Shown: positions 10,648 to 22,990 of the stretch, in pieces
How the letters are laid out: each line of letters opens with the position of its first letter
How positions within the stretch are numbered: the stretch's first letter is position 1
From: Chrysomallon squamiferum
Taxonomy: Eukaryota; Mollusca; Gastropoda; Neomphalida; Peltospiridae
Reading direction: 5' to 3'
Length of the DNA stretch: 64,000 nt
Assembly: GCA_012295275.1 (NCBI GenBank)
Contig: CM022665.1
Span: forward strand, 40,749,152 to 40,813,151
The notes under the pieces: generated by a model
Told to the model about the DNA's origin: nothing
What the model saw: only the letters and a program-made list of their open reading frames with translations
The model's database searches: none
Translations under genes and position numbers: made by a program

Positions 10648-10699
<52 letters not shown>

Positions 10700-13079
10700 T
10701 CCTTTTAAGATTACCAAACAGTAACTTTTCGGGTTTATTTTTAAAATAGATTTTACTTTTTAACAAAGATGGGTTCATTTCAAAATAGATTTTTGCTTTC
10801 AAGATAAGGTTTAATGTGAAGATGTATGTTATTTATTATAATTCTTGGAATCAGTATGAAAATAGTGAATGAACTGAAAATTTAAGTGACAAGATTTGAC
10901 CAGAACTTGCAATTATTTACTAATTTAATTATCTTTAATCAATAATTTAAATATTTATGGTTATATTTTGTACATGGTTGATCATGTTTGTGATATGAAT
11001 TACTAACTTTGAAATGTAAATAAATGAACACCATTAAATATAATTTGTTTTAGAAACACAAGGTTTAGTATCGTATTTCAAATCCTAATTTTTTTAATTT
11101 TCTCTCTATAATTATGAAATTTAAAAAATATTTTGTTATTGTAATAATTTTATAACTGATCATAATTATTGTATTAAAATAGCATCACAGTTTTACATAT
11201 TTATATTTCTCTAAAAACCTTTTTATTTTTCATTCTAATTGTCCTGTTTTGGTATTAATAGCATAATACTTTTTTTTATTTTATTGTCAAAAGTAATGAT
11301 TTTTTGCTACTAGATCATTTATCTCTGAAATTATCAATATATGTTACAAATATATCTGTGCCATTTTAGAACCTCAACAAACTCTGTGCAATTTTAATTT
11401 GTAGACCTTTATCTGTAATCTATTTTTGTGTGTCCTGTTCATAGCCTTGTGTTGAATTTATTCATAATACTTATGGTGGACTGCCATATTAACAAAACAC
11501 TGACTGAGATATTTGTAGTAATAAAAATACATCAATTTGAAACATGAAGTTAAAATCAGAACAGCTATTATGATTTCCTTTTTTTTTTTCTTTTTTTATT
11601 ATTCTGAAGTTAACATAAATTCATTCATCCAAATTTGAAAACCCCCACCCAAAATAAAACATTTTAAAATTGTTAAATTTTACATTAATTATTGAATTTA
11701 ATTTCATGAAGAAAGGAACATAATTATTAGGTTTGGCACTTTTGCTGTATGCTACTGTACCATCTTACCCCTCCCATCCCATTGGAAAATCATCTTATGA
11801 TGTCTTCATAATTGACAGTATTAGACACTGCTCAAAGTATTTATTTATAACATAACTGGTCATAAAACTGCTGAAAACTAAATGCCAAAAAGAATCTGCC
11901 AAAATAAAGGATATGTTTTATGTGAAATGTTTTTCATATGTTGTTTTAATACAGTATTTTCATGATAAACTGACAAACAAATAAAATCCATTTTAGTATG
12001 AAAAAAAATATCAGTTTAATAATAGCTACAAATTAAAACTGAAATAAAATATAGTATTGCAGAAGACTGCAAGCAAAAATAACTTGTTAACAGGGGTGTG
12101 CAATGGTTGAGTACCATTAACAATGAAATCAAAAACTTAACAAGTTTGTGCATTAAAACAGGATGCATTCTTTTACACCATAAATGTAAATAAATGATGG
12201 GGATTACTGGTTTCTTATTTTAAGGGCAGACTTCAGAAGACATAAATATATGCCAAATATACACACATATTAGCAGTGTGTTCCGTCATTCAGTAGGTTG
12301 GTTTTGTTTATGTGTCTATATATAGAGATTTCTGTGTTGATATAATTACATATGTGTTTAAGTATCTTAAACAAAATTCATGTAACATTTTAGAATACTT
12401 CTATCACTTTTGTGTTTCTTCACATTGCTGTGTATGTGTTACTAATAATTGTTATGTTCTATTTATAATTTATGTTACTGCTCTGTATTTTATGATCTTT
12501 GCATATTTTTATCTGATATTTACTTACTCTTATTCTCTTTTCCAAAGATATTATTTTTTACTGATTATACAAAAACTGTATTTATACATTTACTCCCTAT
12601 TTATCTGTTTTGACTAAATTTGTCAATTTTGTTGGTATATGTTGTATTGATATTAAATTTTATTTTGTTTCTCGTGGTTCAGTTTAGGAAATATTTACAT
12701 ATTCATATATATTTATCTGCTGCAGTTTAAATATATTATTATTATGCATTAAGAAATATTTCTTGTTAGAGTTAAATTGTTCTTCATTCAAATTTTAATT
12801 TTTGTTTGCCTTAGAAATACAGTATCTTTTTATTTTAATTAATACAACGTAAAATTTACATTTTCTTAAATTATTTTATTTCTTGCCATAGATTGCTATA
12901 CCATTTCTGATATTATTTTAATTACTATATTGCTGGGATGTGTTTAAACATTCATTCATTCATTTATTTTTTAATTGCAAATGACAGTGAGTAAATGTTT
13001 TATGACTAAAACAGATTTACTGTTTGCTTTGCCCACAGTTAAAAAAGTGATGAAAGAACAACAGCCTATCTGCTGACAG
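10270..13079. other. Intergenic AT-rich stretch
   Basis: It contains ATT microsatellites at 10464-10498 and 10619-10697. The first part is probably the 3' UTR of the death-domain gene (an AATAAA word lies near 11018). No supported gene is visible. Confidence 0.5.
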
Positions 13080-13171
13080 ACAAATTTTTCTGTTCAACTG
13101 GATGACACAATTGTTAAACTGTTAACTTTCATTCTGGATGGTTATGGAATCTCGAATCAGTATTCGCTCCT
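13080..13171 (+). CDS. Candidate isolated coding exon
   Basis: Between an acceptor-like CTGCTGACAG and the donor CT|GTGAGT lies an open 92-base stretch. It encodes NFSVQLDDTIVKLL and ILDGYGISNQYSLL, which read like folded protein. The DGYGISNQYSL part loosely recalls the N-terminal ubiquitin-like region of ELMO proteins (DGW.L....YALQ). No neighbouring exon was found on either side, so it may be a relic, part of a gene with distant exons, or chance. Confidence 0.25.
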
Positions 13172-13846
13172 GTGAGTGTTTATTCAGATGATGTTTAATA
13201 ATATTAATACGCTTTCATAATCTTTAATTGACTTAATTAGAAATTAACATACACTAACAAGCACCAGTTTGGAAGTGTAAGATCTGTTTTTCTGTGTGCG
13301 TAAAGTTTTAATATACTAATAGTTGAGCATCCAGAACAGACACATTTGGATGTTCACTCTGGATGTAATTAATATTCACATTTCACTGCTTCATAATAAA
13401 GCCTCTATTGTATTTACAAATAAGGAAAAAGAAAATTCTGGAACCAAATTTCATATAAATTATGATTTAATTCATTTTGTAATTGTGAAATATTTCATTA
13501 TTTTTATTATTATATTTATTTTATTTTATTTTTTTTTTTATTTTCATTTTCATTTTTTTTTTTTTTTTTTTTTTTTATTCTGAATTGCTTTTTTATTATA
13601 ATAATTAATTTCTTTATCTGTGTATTATTATTTTGTTTTTATTATGTATTTTTAAATATTATTGTTTTTATTATTATTTATTCAATTTTATATGGATTAT
13701 CATTAGTTTTATTATTTATTTTATTTTATATTGATTATTTACTTACTTATTTATTTATTTATTAATTAATTTATTGATTTATTTATCTTATATGGATTAT
13801 TATTACTATTATTTTATTTATTTATTATATATGGATTGTTACTATT

Positions 13847-13884
<38 letters not shown>

Positions 13885-14646
13885 AAGAGGAATAACGTCT
13901 TAAAATGTTTTTAGTATTATATGGAAAAGCTGCTGGATAATAAGTGCCAACAAAGCTGCCAAAAATGTGAACAAATATGAAGTAGCAAAATAAGTTTTGA
14001 TTATTTTTTTCATGTGATGGTATTGTACATTATGAGATTAGTTAAATATATATTCCTGCTGAAATTATGGGCCAAGAAATTTGCCAAATTTTAATGAAAA
14101 TATTCATGTAAAATTATTTAATATTTTTGTATTTATTGTCATTGATATGTTTAGGTGAATAAACTATAATTATTGTCTTAAATTATGTCTGAGTTTTATT
14201 TTTGTGATGAAAAAATTTTATAATACATTTTTATAAATGAGATAAATATATGAACAACACTTCTATTTTACTTTTTTTTTTTGTTGTTTATTTATTTATT
14301 TATATATTTATTTTAAAGTTCATCTCATTTGATTTAATCCTTTTTTATTAAATTATTATTTAATTTATTAGTAATATTATTATTAGTAGTAGTAGTAGTA
14401 CTTTAAATGAACAAAATATCGTATAGCAATATTAGCCATTGTGCATTCATAATTACTTTTTCAGAACATCCCGACAAAACCTTAAATCACCAAGGTCGGA
14501 CATTTCCGATTAATCTTGCGGAAGAAGCCGAACTATTTATTTTCAACGATTCTTCATATTTTAATAAATTAGAAAGTTTGGAGTTGTGTCCCTTCTACTT
14601 TTATTGTGGTGTACTAGCGTTTTTATTTTTATTTTTTTTTAACAAA
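13172..14646. other. Low-complexity spacer and LCLAT1 5' region
   Basis: T-rich and TTTA-rich sequence fills 13497-13880, including two long poly-T tracts. The CpG-containing stretch 14455-14560 is the likely promoter or 5' UTR of the acyltransferase gene. The frame of LCLAT1 exon 1 stays open upstream to an ATG at 14407, but that extra 80-codon stretch ends in a Phe-rich run and has no counterpart I know. Confidence 0.5.
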
Positions 14647-14814
14647 ATGGGGGGTTATATCGGCGGTATTTCTTTTTCTGGTCTGCTCTTTTTGACAAGC
14701 TTTTTTGGGACTGTTTGTTTTCTTACACCATTAATGCCGTTTGTGTTATTAAATCCATGGTTAGCACGTCGGGCTTTCGATTTCTTCTTAACGTTATGGC
14801 TTACATATGCGGTG
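14647..14814 (+). CDS. LCLAT1: LCLAT1 exon 1
   Basis: Encodes residues 1-56, starting MGGYIGGISF and including the first hydrophobic segment. The donor is GTG|GTAAGT, in phase 0. Confidence 0.9.
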
Positions 14815-15127
14815 GTAAGTAGTCACAGCAACCGATTAATGACCTTGCATTAATAATTATGATGTGAATTAATTAATATGTACGTAATTTGTGGAAGGCA
14901 GGTAATGGAAATTATAAGATATCCATTTGGTTTCATTCTTTAATAGTTAGTAGTGTTCCTTTTTAATTATTAATAGAAATTATTGATAGATAATTATAAT
15001 GTATGAAAAAATAAGTGCAGAAGTAAAATTTCGATGGCACTAGCATTAAAAACATGTTGCAGTAGTAATTAGTTTTATTATCCTATGGTAAAACAGTTTT
15101 GAATTGCAAAGATCTCAAATATATGAT

Positions 15128-15220
<93 letters not shown>

Positions 15221-18200
15221 CACACACATAAACACAGTATAAATACACATACACATACAATACACATACACAATACACAAACACAAACACAAACACAATT
15301 ACACATCTGCTTTTTTTCTTTTTTTCTTTTCTTTCTTCATACATCAGCCAACAGAATTTTCATTAAGGAAAAATCAATTGCATTATCTATTTACAGGCTG
15401 TTTGTGAGATTATTATGGGTCTCAAGGTAACTATTAGCGGAATGCCGTCAGATGTATCAGAAAGCCAGCTGGTAATCATGAATCATCGAACAAGATTTGA
15501 CTGGCTATTTTACTGGTCCTATCAAATACGATGTGGCTCGCTGCATAACATGAAGATATCAATGAAAGACAGTTTGAAATTCATCCCTGGACCAGGTATC
15601 AACAGACATTATTTTTCTGTAATCCTGCAGTTTAGATCTAAACTTGTTACCTGAAAATGTACTCGGTATTTTGCTGCTGCAGTGTTGTTTTTTTTTTTCT
15701 TTTCTTTTTGTGTTTTTACTGCTAGTACAGACAAAAAAAAAGGGTGATATTAAAATTGTATAAATCCACTTTTGTGGTCAGACTTGTGAAATCAACCAGT
15801 TTTTTTTTCTTTTTATGATTTAACAGACAGCCACATTACCATGGTAACTGGTGTAAATGCAAAAAATAAATTTAATGGGCTGTGCTGATCAGTTTTTGGA
15901 AAAGTAAAATGTATTTTTATTACATTACATTTTATTTTATTTTATTTTATTTTATTTTATAAACAAAACTGATCCAAAGGTAAACTGATATATTACTTTT
16001 ATGCTTACAACTAAACTATACAATTTTTTTGCTTTTTTATTTACCATTAATAGTACTTGGTTAATAATATTTTTATTTATTAATTTGCTGTTGCTGTTTT
16101 TTTTTTTTTTTTTTTTTATTGTTGTTTTCATAGCTGTTTTATGATAATATATATTATTTTTCAGAAATGAAATATGTTTTACCATTTCAAAATAGGTTAA
16201 TTTATGTAAAATAATTAATATCTTTTTTTGTGTTCAAAACAACAAAAGCAAACCTTTTTTAAATGTCAAGCTGTTATTATAATCATATACATTTTTTTAT
16301 CATTTCCAATAATAGTGGGTTTTTTAATATTACTTTATTTTTAATATTATTTAATAATTTTAACGTGAACATGGCAAGCATTTAGCCTTTTATATTAATT
16401 TTTGGTCTTTTTGTATAAAATATGTAACATTTTTATATTATTTTTAATAAAATATATCTATGTACATGGTAACATTCTGAAATACCCCAGGAAAGCAATT
16501 TTCTGAATTAAAATGTTAATTTATCTTTTAACTTTAGTTATTCTTATTAAGTTTAGTTATTCATTCTGAGACAAGGGTGCTGTTTATTTTTGTTGTTTTA
16601 ATTTTGTTGTTTTTAATTGATTGATTTTAGAGGTTCCAGAAATTGCACTTTGTTTTTAAATTGATACTGTTGTGTGTTTTGATAAATATTTGCCATTTTG
16701 TTTATTTTTATTCCAGGCTTTTGTTGTTTTTAATTTATTGATTTTAGAGGTTCCAGAAATTGCACTTTGTTTTTAAATTGATACTGTTGTGTGTTTTGAT
16801 AAATATTTGCCATTTTGTTTATTTTTATTCCAGGCTGGGCTATGCAATGTGCTGGTTTTATTTTCCTCCAGAGAAAATGGATGTCTGATCAACCAAGACT
16901 TGCAGCAGCCATTAAATACTACAAGCTGGTGAATATACATCCCCAGGTAATAAAAATAAATAATCCATGATAATAAGGGGAAGTAACTGTATTGTATGAT
17001 TCAGAGTTCTCTCTTTTTAACTGTTAGTAGCTAAAATTTAAAAAGAAATGTTTTCATTTAAATTTAATGAAATTCTTTTACCCATGTCGGTTTGGATAGT
17101 TTTAATTTAATTTAAACTCTATATTTTTATTCAGTTGAGTGGATTTGTAATTTTAGGCAAAGTTTGGACATACATTAAATGACATTCTTTTTTATTGTTA
17201 TTATTATTACTATTTTTATTATTATTGTTATTGTTGCTGCTGCTACTACTACTACTACTATTACTATTTTTTTTATTTCTTTAACTGTTTATTATTTTTT
17301 TTATTTTTTATTTTTTTTGTTGGGTGTGTGTATTTACTGTTTTCAATTTATTCTCTAGACAAGATTACTATTCTTTTCTCAGATCTTACTGTTTCCAGAA
17401 GGAACTGATTTAACAAAGGAAACACTGGTTAAAAGTGACGCTCATGCAGAGAAATATGGCTACAAGAAATACAAGAAAGTTCTCCATCCTAGGACAACAG
17501 GCTTCTGTTTTCTAGTTGAAGAAATGAAGAAAAGTAAACTTTTAATTCAAATAAACTTTATGGACAAAAAACCCCAACAAAAAACAAAAAAAGACAAAAT
17601 ATACATATTTTGTATTCTATATTAACTGAATGTATTTTAAAATATTATAAATACATTTTTGTATCCACCAAGTTATTTTAAAATAATTTCTTTTTATCAT
17701 TATTATGACCATAGAATAACATCCTATAGCTGCCTTTTTGGTGCTAGTGTTGTTGTAACAGTCATTCATTCATTATGAAAGGTCTTTTTTGTCCCAAAAG
17801 TTAAATTTAAGAATTTTCTTCAGTGAGATAATTATATGCACAATTTAGAAGACATCAGTTTTAGAATTACTGTTGAAAGCAAAATTCAAAGTGAGTATTT
17901 TAGTTAATTATAAATTATATTATTTGATCCATACATTTAATTTTTAAAAAGAAAATTGTAGAGGAATTTAAAATAATCAATTTTCCATCTCAAAAGTATA
18001 TAAAACTTTACTCTAATTTTACTCTATTTTTATTATTTGTTTAAATAAAATATCATCTGCTATCAGTAAATGCTGAAAATTTATTATTATTATTATTATT
18101 ATTACATTATTTTTATTTTTTTTTAGCATAAAATTATATTATTCTTTTCTTTCTTTTTTAAAAAAAATTATTTACAGATGGAGTTTTAGATTCAATACTT

Positions 18201-18653
18201 GATGTCACAGTCGCGTACCCAAATAAACTTGCACAAACGGAAGAAGATCTGCTTCATGGAGACTTTCCAGATGAAATTCACTTTCACGTCCGCTCCATCC
18301 CCATTGCCACACTGCCAGAATCAGCAGACGACGTCGCAGCATGGTGCCGAAAAAGATGGGAAGAAAAAGAAGACAGACTGGAAGAGTTTTACGAAAAGAA
18401 ACAGTTTCCAATCGAAGAGTTACAGAACAATCAAATTAAATGCGACGAGAACAGAAATTGTGACGAAACGTCAGTCAAGCTGTACATGTACGGGGCTTTG
18501 ATGTTTTGGAAAATGTTTCTCATCGTGGTTTTCTATGGACTCTTCGTCTTGCCATATTTTCGAATATATGTTGTTATAAGCATGTTCTGTTTTTACATAG
18601 CTGGCAGACGGCATGGGGGTCTGGATGATGTAATGTTTTCACTGAAACATTAA
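14647..18653 (+). CDS. LCLAT1: Lysocardiolipin/lysophosphatidylinositol acyltransferase 1
   Basis: Five exons (14647-14814, 15397-15595, 16834-16946, 17383-17533, 18178-18653) give 369 codons including TAA. Family members transfer acyl groups from acyl-CoA to lysophospholipids (lysocardiolipin, lysophosphatidylinositol) at the ER and mitochondria-associated membrane. Visible support: an N-terminal membrane segment (residues about 8-35), the catalytic NHRTRFD box (NHx4D, His86-Asp91), the block GPGWAMQ at about 121-127, the FPEGTD box (164-169), LHPRTTGF, VTVAYP, and a C-terminal pair of membrane segments after residue about 310. Length is close to the roughly 376-414 residues of human forms. 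The ATG at 14647 was chosen because the N-terminus then aligns with the conserved start of the family. The gene converges on PKDCC. Confidence 0.95.
15131..15302. repeat. TC array followed by CA-rich tract
   Basis: About 44 TC units (15131-15218) run into GTACACACACA and CACATA-rich sequence to about 15302. It lies in LCLAT1 intron 1, ending about 95 bp before exon 2. A similar TC-then-GTACACACAC arrangement recurs at 25709-25812. Confidence 0.95.
15397..15595 (+). CDS. LCLAT1: LCLAT1 exon 2
   Basis: The acceptor is CTATTTACAG and the donor CCAG|GTATCA. It encodes residues 57-122 plus one base and carries the catalytic NHRTRFDW box. It ends in phase 1. Confidence 0.95.
16602..16835. repeat. 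117-bp tandem duplication including the exon-3 acceptor
   Basis: Two adjacent 117-bp units start at 16602 and 16719. I found one mismatch (G at 16619, T at 16736). Each unit ends in TTTATTTTTATTCCAG followed by GCT, so the pyrimidine tract, AG and first exon bases of LCLAT1 exon 3 exist twice, at 16716|16717 and 16833|16834. Only the second leads into the conserved exon. Confidence 0.95.
16834..16946 (+). CDS. LCLAT1: LCLAT1 exon 3
   Basis: Two bases complete Gly123, then 37 codons encode WAMQCAGFIFLQRKW and the following helix. The donor is CCCCAG|GTAATA, in phase 0. Confidence 0.95.
17383..17533 (+). CDS. LCLAT1: LCLAT1 exon 4
   Basis: The acceptor is TCTTTTCTCAG. It encodes residues 161-210 with ILLFPEGTD (acyltransferase motif III) and LHPRTTGFCF. 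The donor is AAAA|GTAAAC, in phase 1. Confidence 0.95.
18178..18653 (+). CDS. LCLAT1: LCLAT1 exon 5 (terminal)
   Basis: The acceptor is ATTATTTACAG. It encodes the rest of the protein: VTVAYP, DEIHFHVRSIPI, a charged RWEEKEDRLEEFY helix, and two C-terminal hydrophobic segments before TAA at 18651-18653. An AATAAA at 18899-18904 is a possible poly(A) signal. Confidence 0.95.
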
Positions 18654-21600
18654 AGAGCATATGCAATAATGATGTTACATCATTTTTCTGAGCACAAAAA
18701 AAATCAATGTGTAGGGCTCTCTTTGTTTTTGCCAATGCAATTAGTGTGTAAATAGTCATTCTCTTTTTAATTCACTTTGCCTGAGAAACACTTTTTTTTT
18801 TTTTTTTAATACAAATTATGCAGTTTAAGCAGTATACTTTATTGATATTTTTTAATTAAACAGTTGCTTTATATTAAAAAAGGTTAAATTATAACTCAAA
18901 TAAACAGTTGCCACTCAGATGGTATTTTTGTGGAAAAAAGAAATGGGTAATGGAAATAGATCTGGAATGATTTTTTATTTCTATTTTTTATTTTTTATTT
19001 CTATTTTTTATTTTTTATTTTTTATATTTACTGAATTTTGGCATTAAATTTATTTTTTATATTTTATTTTTTATTTTTGTCCATTAACTGAAATCTGGCA
19101 TTAATTTTTTTATTTTTTATTTTTAAATTATAGAGGAATCTTGTTTGTATCTGCAAACAAAGAACTTTCCTAAGTTACTAATCTGAAGTAAATGTTTTCT
19201 TTTTGAAGAAATGAAAACTGTACCAAAGAAAATATGTCAAATTTAAACAATAAAATCAAAACTGTTTATTTTTATATTAATTAAATGAAGTTGACTCTGA
19301 CAAAACTAATTTTCTTAATACCAAATATTTGATGTAAATTATTCAGTTCATTTGTTAAAAGCTTTATTTTTTTTCTTTTCTTTTCCAAAAAACATGTTAA
19401 AATTGGATGCAAATTATACTTTTCTGGGTCCTTTTCAGTATTACAGTTTCAAAATAAAACATTTTAACCAAAGAAATAAGCAACATAACTACAAGTTGTT
19501 TACTAAATCAAATAGAGTTGGTAGTTTTTACTGTTAGATTTAAATGTATGAAATTTTACTTAAATGTAGTAGTTTGTATTAGAAATATTTATAGGATACA
19601 TTATTCTCCACATTAGTATGATTATGCAATTTGAAATTTTATTTATTTTGAAAATGAAATGTATTATATGAAAAGCTAGTTCACTGCTTCTTTGTTTTTT
19701 TAACTTACTGTTTTTACTGATTTTGTTTATATGGCTTGCGCACAGTGTTTTAATGTTTATTGTGTCTGTTTTTAATTTATTTTTCACAAGAAGTTTAGAA
19801 TTCTATTATAAACTTGATGTATGATTCCTATCAATTCAATTTATTCTAAAATTGAATAAGAAAGGATATTTTTAATGTTGTATTTTTTTTGTGATTCCTG
19901 TTATTCTTTTGTTCAGTTCCTTCTCCATAAATATTTCTTTTGTTCTTTTCTTCATTATGTGTCAAAGAATGCAACCAGAACAACCACATGAAATTAATCC
20001 ACTGGTTATCCCTTTTTCCCATTCCAAGCTTCATGAATTGTTATATACTAAGCCTACAATGTGTTCTTTCCTGCCTCAGGGAAGGTACATTGAAATAAGT
20101 AAAAACAACTTAATGAAGTGACGCCAGCAGGGTTCATTTGTATTAACATTACTAAATCAACACCATCTAATGGAGAAAAAAAAGAAAAAGGAATCATATT
20201 GAGGTGTTCATTTTTTCCATCTTTTTAAAAAAAAATAAAAAAAAAATAAAAAAAATAGGTTAGTAGAAAGATATGTCGTGTGACAGCAAATACCACAAAC
20301 AAAGAGCATATTAAACCACACATCTGAAATACTGAGTAATCCACTGGGTTCACTGGTATTCATGAGTCCATTCATTTCACAGTTTACAATTTTTACTAAT
20401 CATCTCAGTTGTAGAATAGTATTTACAACTGTCTTCATTTCATAAACTGTATAATGGAACCTGAATATCTCTCTCTCTCTCTCTCATTCTCTCATTCTCT
20501 CTCTTACTCTAACTCACTTCATAACTAAGATTTGGCAAAAAATAGACCAAGTAATAAAAAATTACTTGGCAGTATTTCAGGCTTTACTGTTACGTTGTGA
20601 AAATGATTTAGAATTTTAAAAAATTTTATCAATAAAATTTGGTTTATATTGTGTTTTCTATGTATTTGTATGTTTGTTATGCACATGTGCATATATAAAT
20701 ACATTATGTATGAATGTTTTAGGAGCTCACAGCATTTTTGTGTCAAACATTAAAATTTAAATTCACACATTTGGGAGTTTGTTTTCATTTTTATTTTTGT
20801 TCTTTTAAAATGAGCCATAAATAATATTTGTTAATAATTTTAGAACCTTTTAAACTATACAATACAGTTGTTTTTATACTGTTTGCAGTGCTTTGTGGCT
20901 TTATATTTTATATATAAATTTATTTTAGAGGAGATAGTAAGTCAATCAGAAAGCATTTAAAATAGCCTAATTTGATCTTTTAATTTGAACCATTTATTTT
21001 AATCTAGAAATTAATTAATTAATTATTTTTTTTAGAATAATGAAAATAAGCTGAATTAATGAAAACTGATGTATTTAGATATGGTGTGTTTTAGTAATCT
21101 AATCGTGTTGTAAAACAAGGGAGATAATCTAAGTGTGCTGTTTGAACTTGAATGTATAGTACTTACTTCCCTTAGATATAACCTTTATTGAATACAGAAC
21201 TGAACGGTAAAATTTGACGATCTGAATGTATTGTGTATGAAATAGTAATTATTATATTGCATGCTGTCTGTAAAAACCACGAGGGAGTTTTTCTCTTTTT
21301 AATTCTTTTTTTTTTCTTTTAGGACATTAACTGCTTTTCTTTGTATTAAAAGTATTAACAGAATACATTTACTCACTCTCAGTTTTTGAAATTATGAATT
21401 ACTCAGTCTCAATTATTTAATTTTTTTCTCTGTATGTATGAAAGGGTTGGAGGTTCAGGAATTAATTATAACAAAGAGCGGCAAAATGTTATTCTATGTT
21501 TACTTAGCATTTTTCAATTCCATCATAAATTATAACAGGTTTTTTTTTTTTTTTTAATTTTTTTTTTTGAACCACGTGGCCTCGGACCCATGATGAGTAG

Positions 21601-22329
21601 TAGTCTTTTTCATTATTTTCATTATTCAAAAGTCGAATAATTTTCATGGCAAGTAGTGTTTCATTATTGTGACTAACTCACTAAAAAAGAAAAGAAACGG
21701 CTTGTATCTTTCATACAGTGCTTCGCGAATTTTTATTCTTTTTATTTATGTTATTATCCTTTTCTTCTACTACTACTTTTTTTTTTTTTTTTTTTTTTAT
21801 CAAACACCATGGTATATATATTGAACAAACAAAACAAACATTTCATACATGAATATATTTTTTAATAAATAGACCACCGTTAAGTACATGTACACAGTTG
21901 AAGACAACATAACTTTCTCTCTTTCTTTCTCTTCTCTCTTTCTATCTCTACAAAATGCATGTTCATTCTCATTAAAATAAACATTATATCTTCTTTCTTT
22001 TTTTTTTTTTTTTTTTTTTCATACATAGTTTTATAAATTACATATGACAAGTTTATCAACCATTACATCAACATAATAATGATGAACAAATTAAACATTT
22101 ACAATGACTATGGTCCATTTCCAACATGAAAAATAATTCTTCGGCATAAACGTCCGCTCTTACACTACAGAACATGTGAAGGAATAATAAATAAATCTCC
22201 AGTAAAATAAAGAATATATATATATATATATAAAAAAAATCTGGGATGCGAGACATCTGTTAGTAATTACGTATATCTGAACCATTATTTTCATTGCTAT
22301 TCTAAAACATTAAATTTCTACTCGGTCAG
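18654..22329. other. LCLAT1 3' flank and convergent intergenic stretch
   Basis: AT-rich, with poly-T tracts, TTTTTATTTC repeats at about 18970-19120 and short TC runs near 20469-20485. The first few hundred bases are probably LCLAT1 3' UTR. No exon is visible on either strand. Confidence 0.5.
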
Positions 22330-22990
22330 ACAGCGCTCAAATTAGAAAGTTTGCTGCAGGAAACTCAATGCGAAGATTGAACTATAAAAACGTGCTTGTC
22401 GTTCTGAAATGTCGCTTATTATTACAGGAGTATTGCACACACGTAAACACCTCAAATGGGCAATTTGTTTTGATTTGTGTCCAGGCTGTAATGACGCATT
22501 GTTCTTACTCGCCAAATAATGAACAGCCAGTGCCATAACGTGCACGAATATGTCAAAGCGTTTCCTGTTAGTAAGCTTGGCTTTCTCCAGTCTCCGCGGC
22601 CAAAACGTCACTGAAACCGCTTGCCAGGCGCCACGAAAACATAGACGCTGGCGCCAATTTCCGTTATGCCGTCAATCCTTCAAGACTGGCCTTATTATTT
22701 TCCTGAAAGTTTCAGCAGGTTTTATCGATTTGAAAATTGATTCCATTGCTAAAGGCTTTCAACGGCTTTCTAAAACAGCGCAGTGTCAAAGATGGCCGTC
22801 CATAGTATCGGTGAGTCATCGAGGCACGCGCGGACAAGCAGACTTCGTGACATTGCAAGGATCTTCATAATAATAATACGCCAACCGCAGAGTGCAGCGA
22901 GTTTGAAGTAGAGAACCTCGAGAGATTCCGATGAACGAAGAATCTCATCATGGCCACAGTTGAACAGAAAATCAATTATCAATCATCGAG
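22330..22990. promoter_or_regulatory. CpG-containing island in the intergenic region
   Basis: This stretch is clearly richer in G, C and CpG than its surroundings but has no convincing gene. It contains AAAGATGGCCGTC (22788-22800, YY1/PHO-like) and, at 22798-22821, a 24-mer matching 31602-31625 at 21 positions. Within that 24-mer TCGGTGAGTCA (22808-22818) recurs exactly at 63824-63834. It could be an enhancer or a promoter for an unseen transcript. Confidence 0.35.

Noticed and set aside
14407-14646. N-terminal extension of LCLAT1 from an upstream ATG
   Set aside because: The extra 80 codons end in a Phe/Leu run from a T-rich tract, and the family start aligns with the ATG at 14647.
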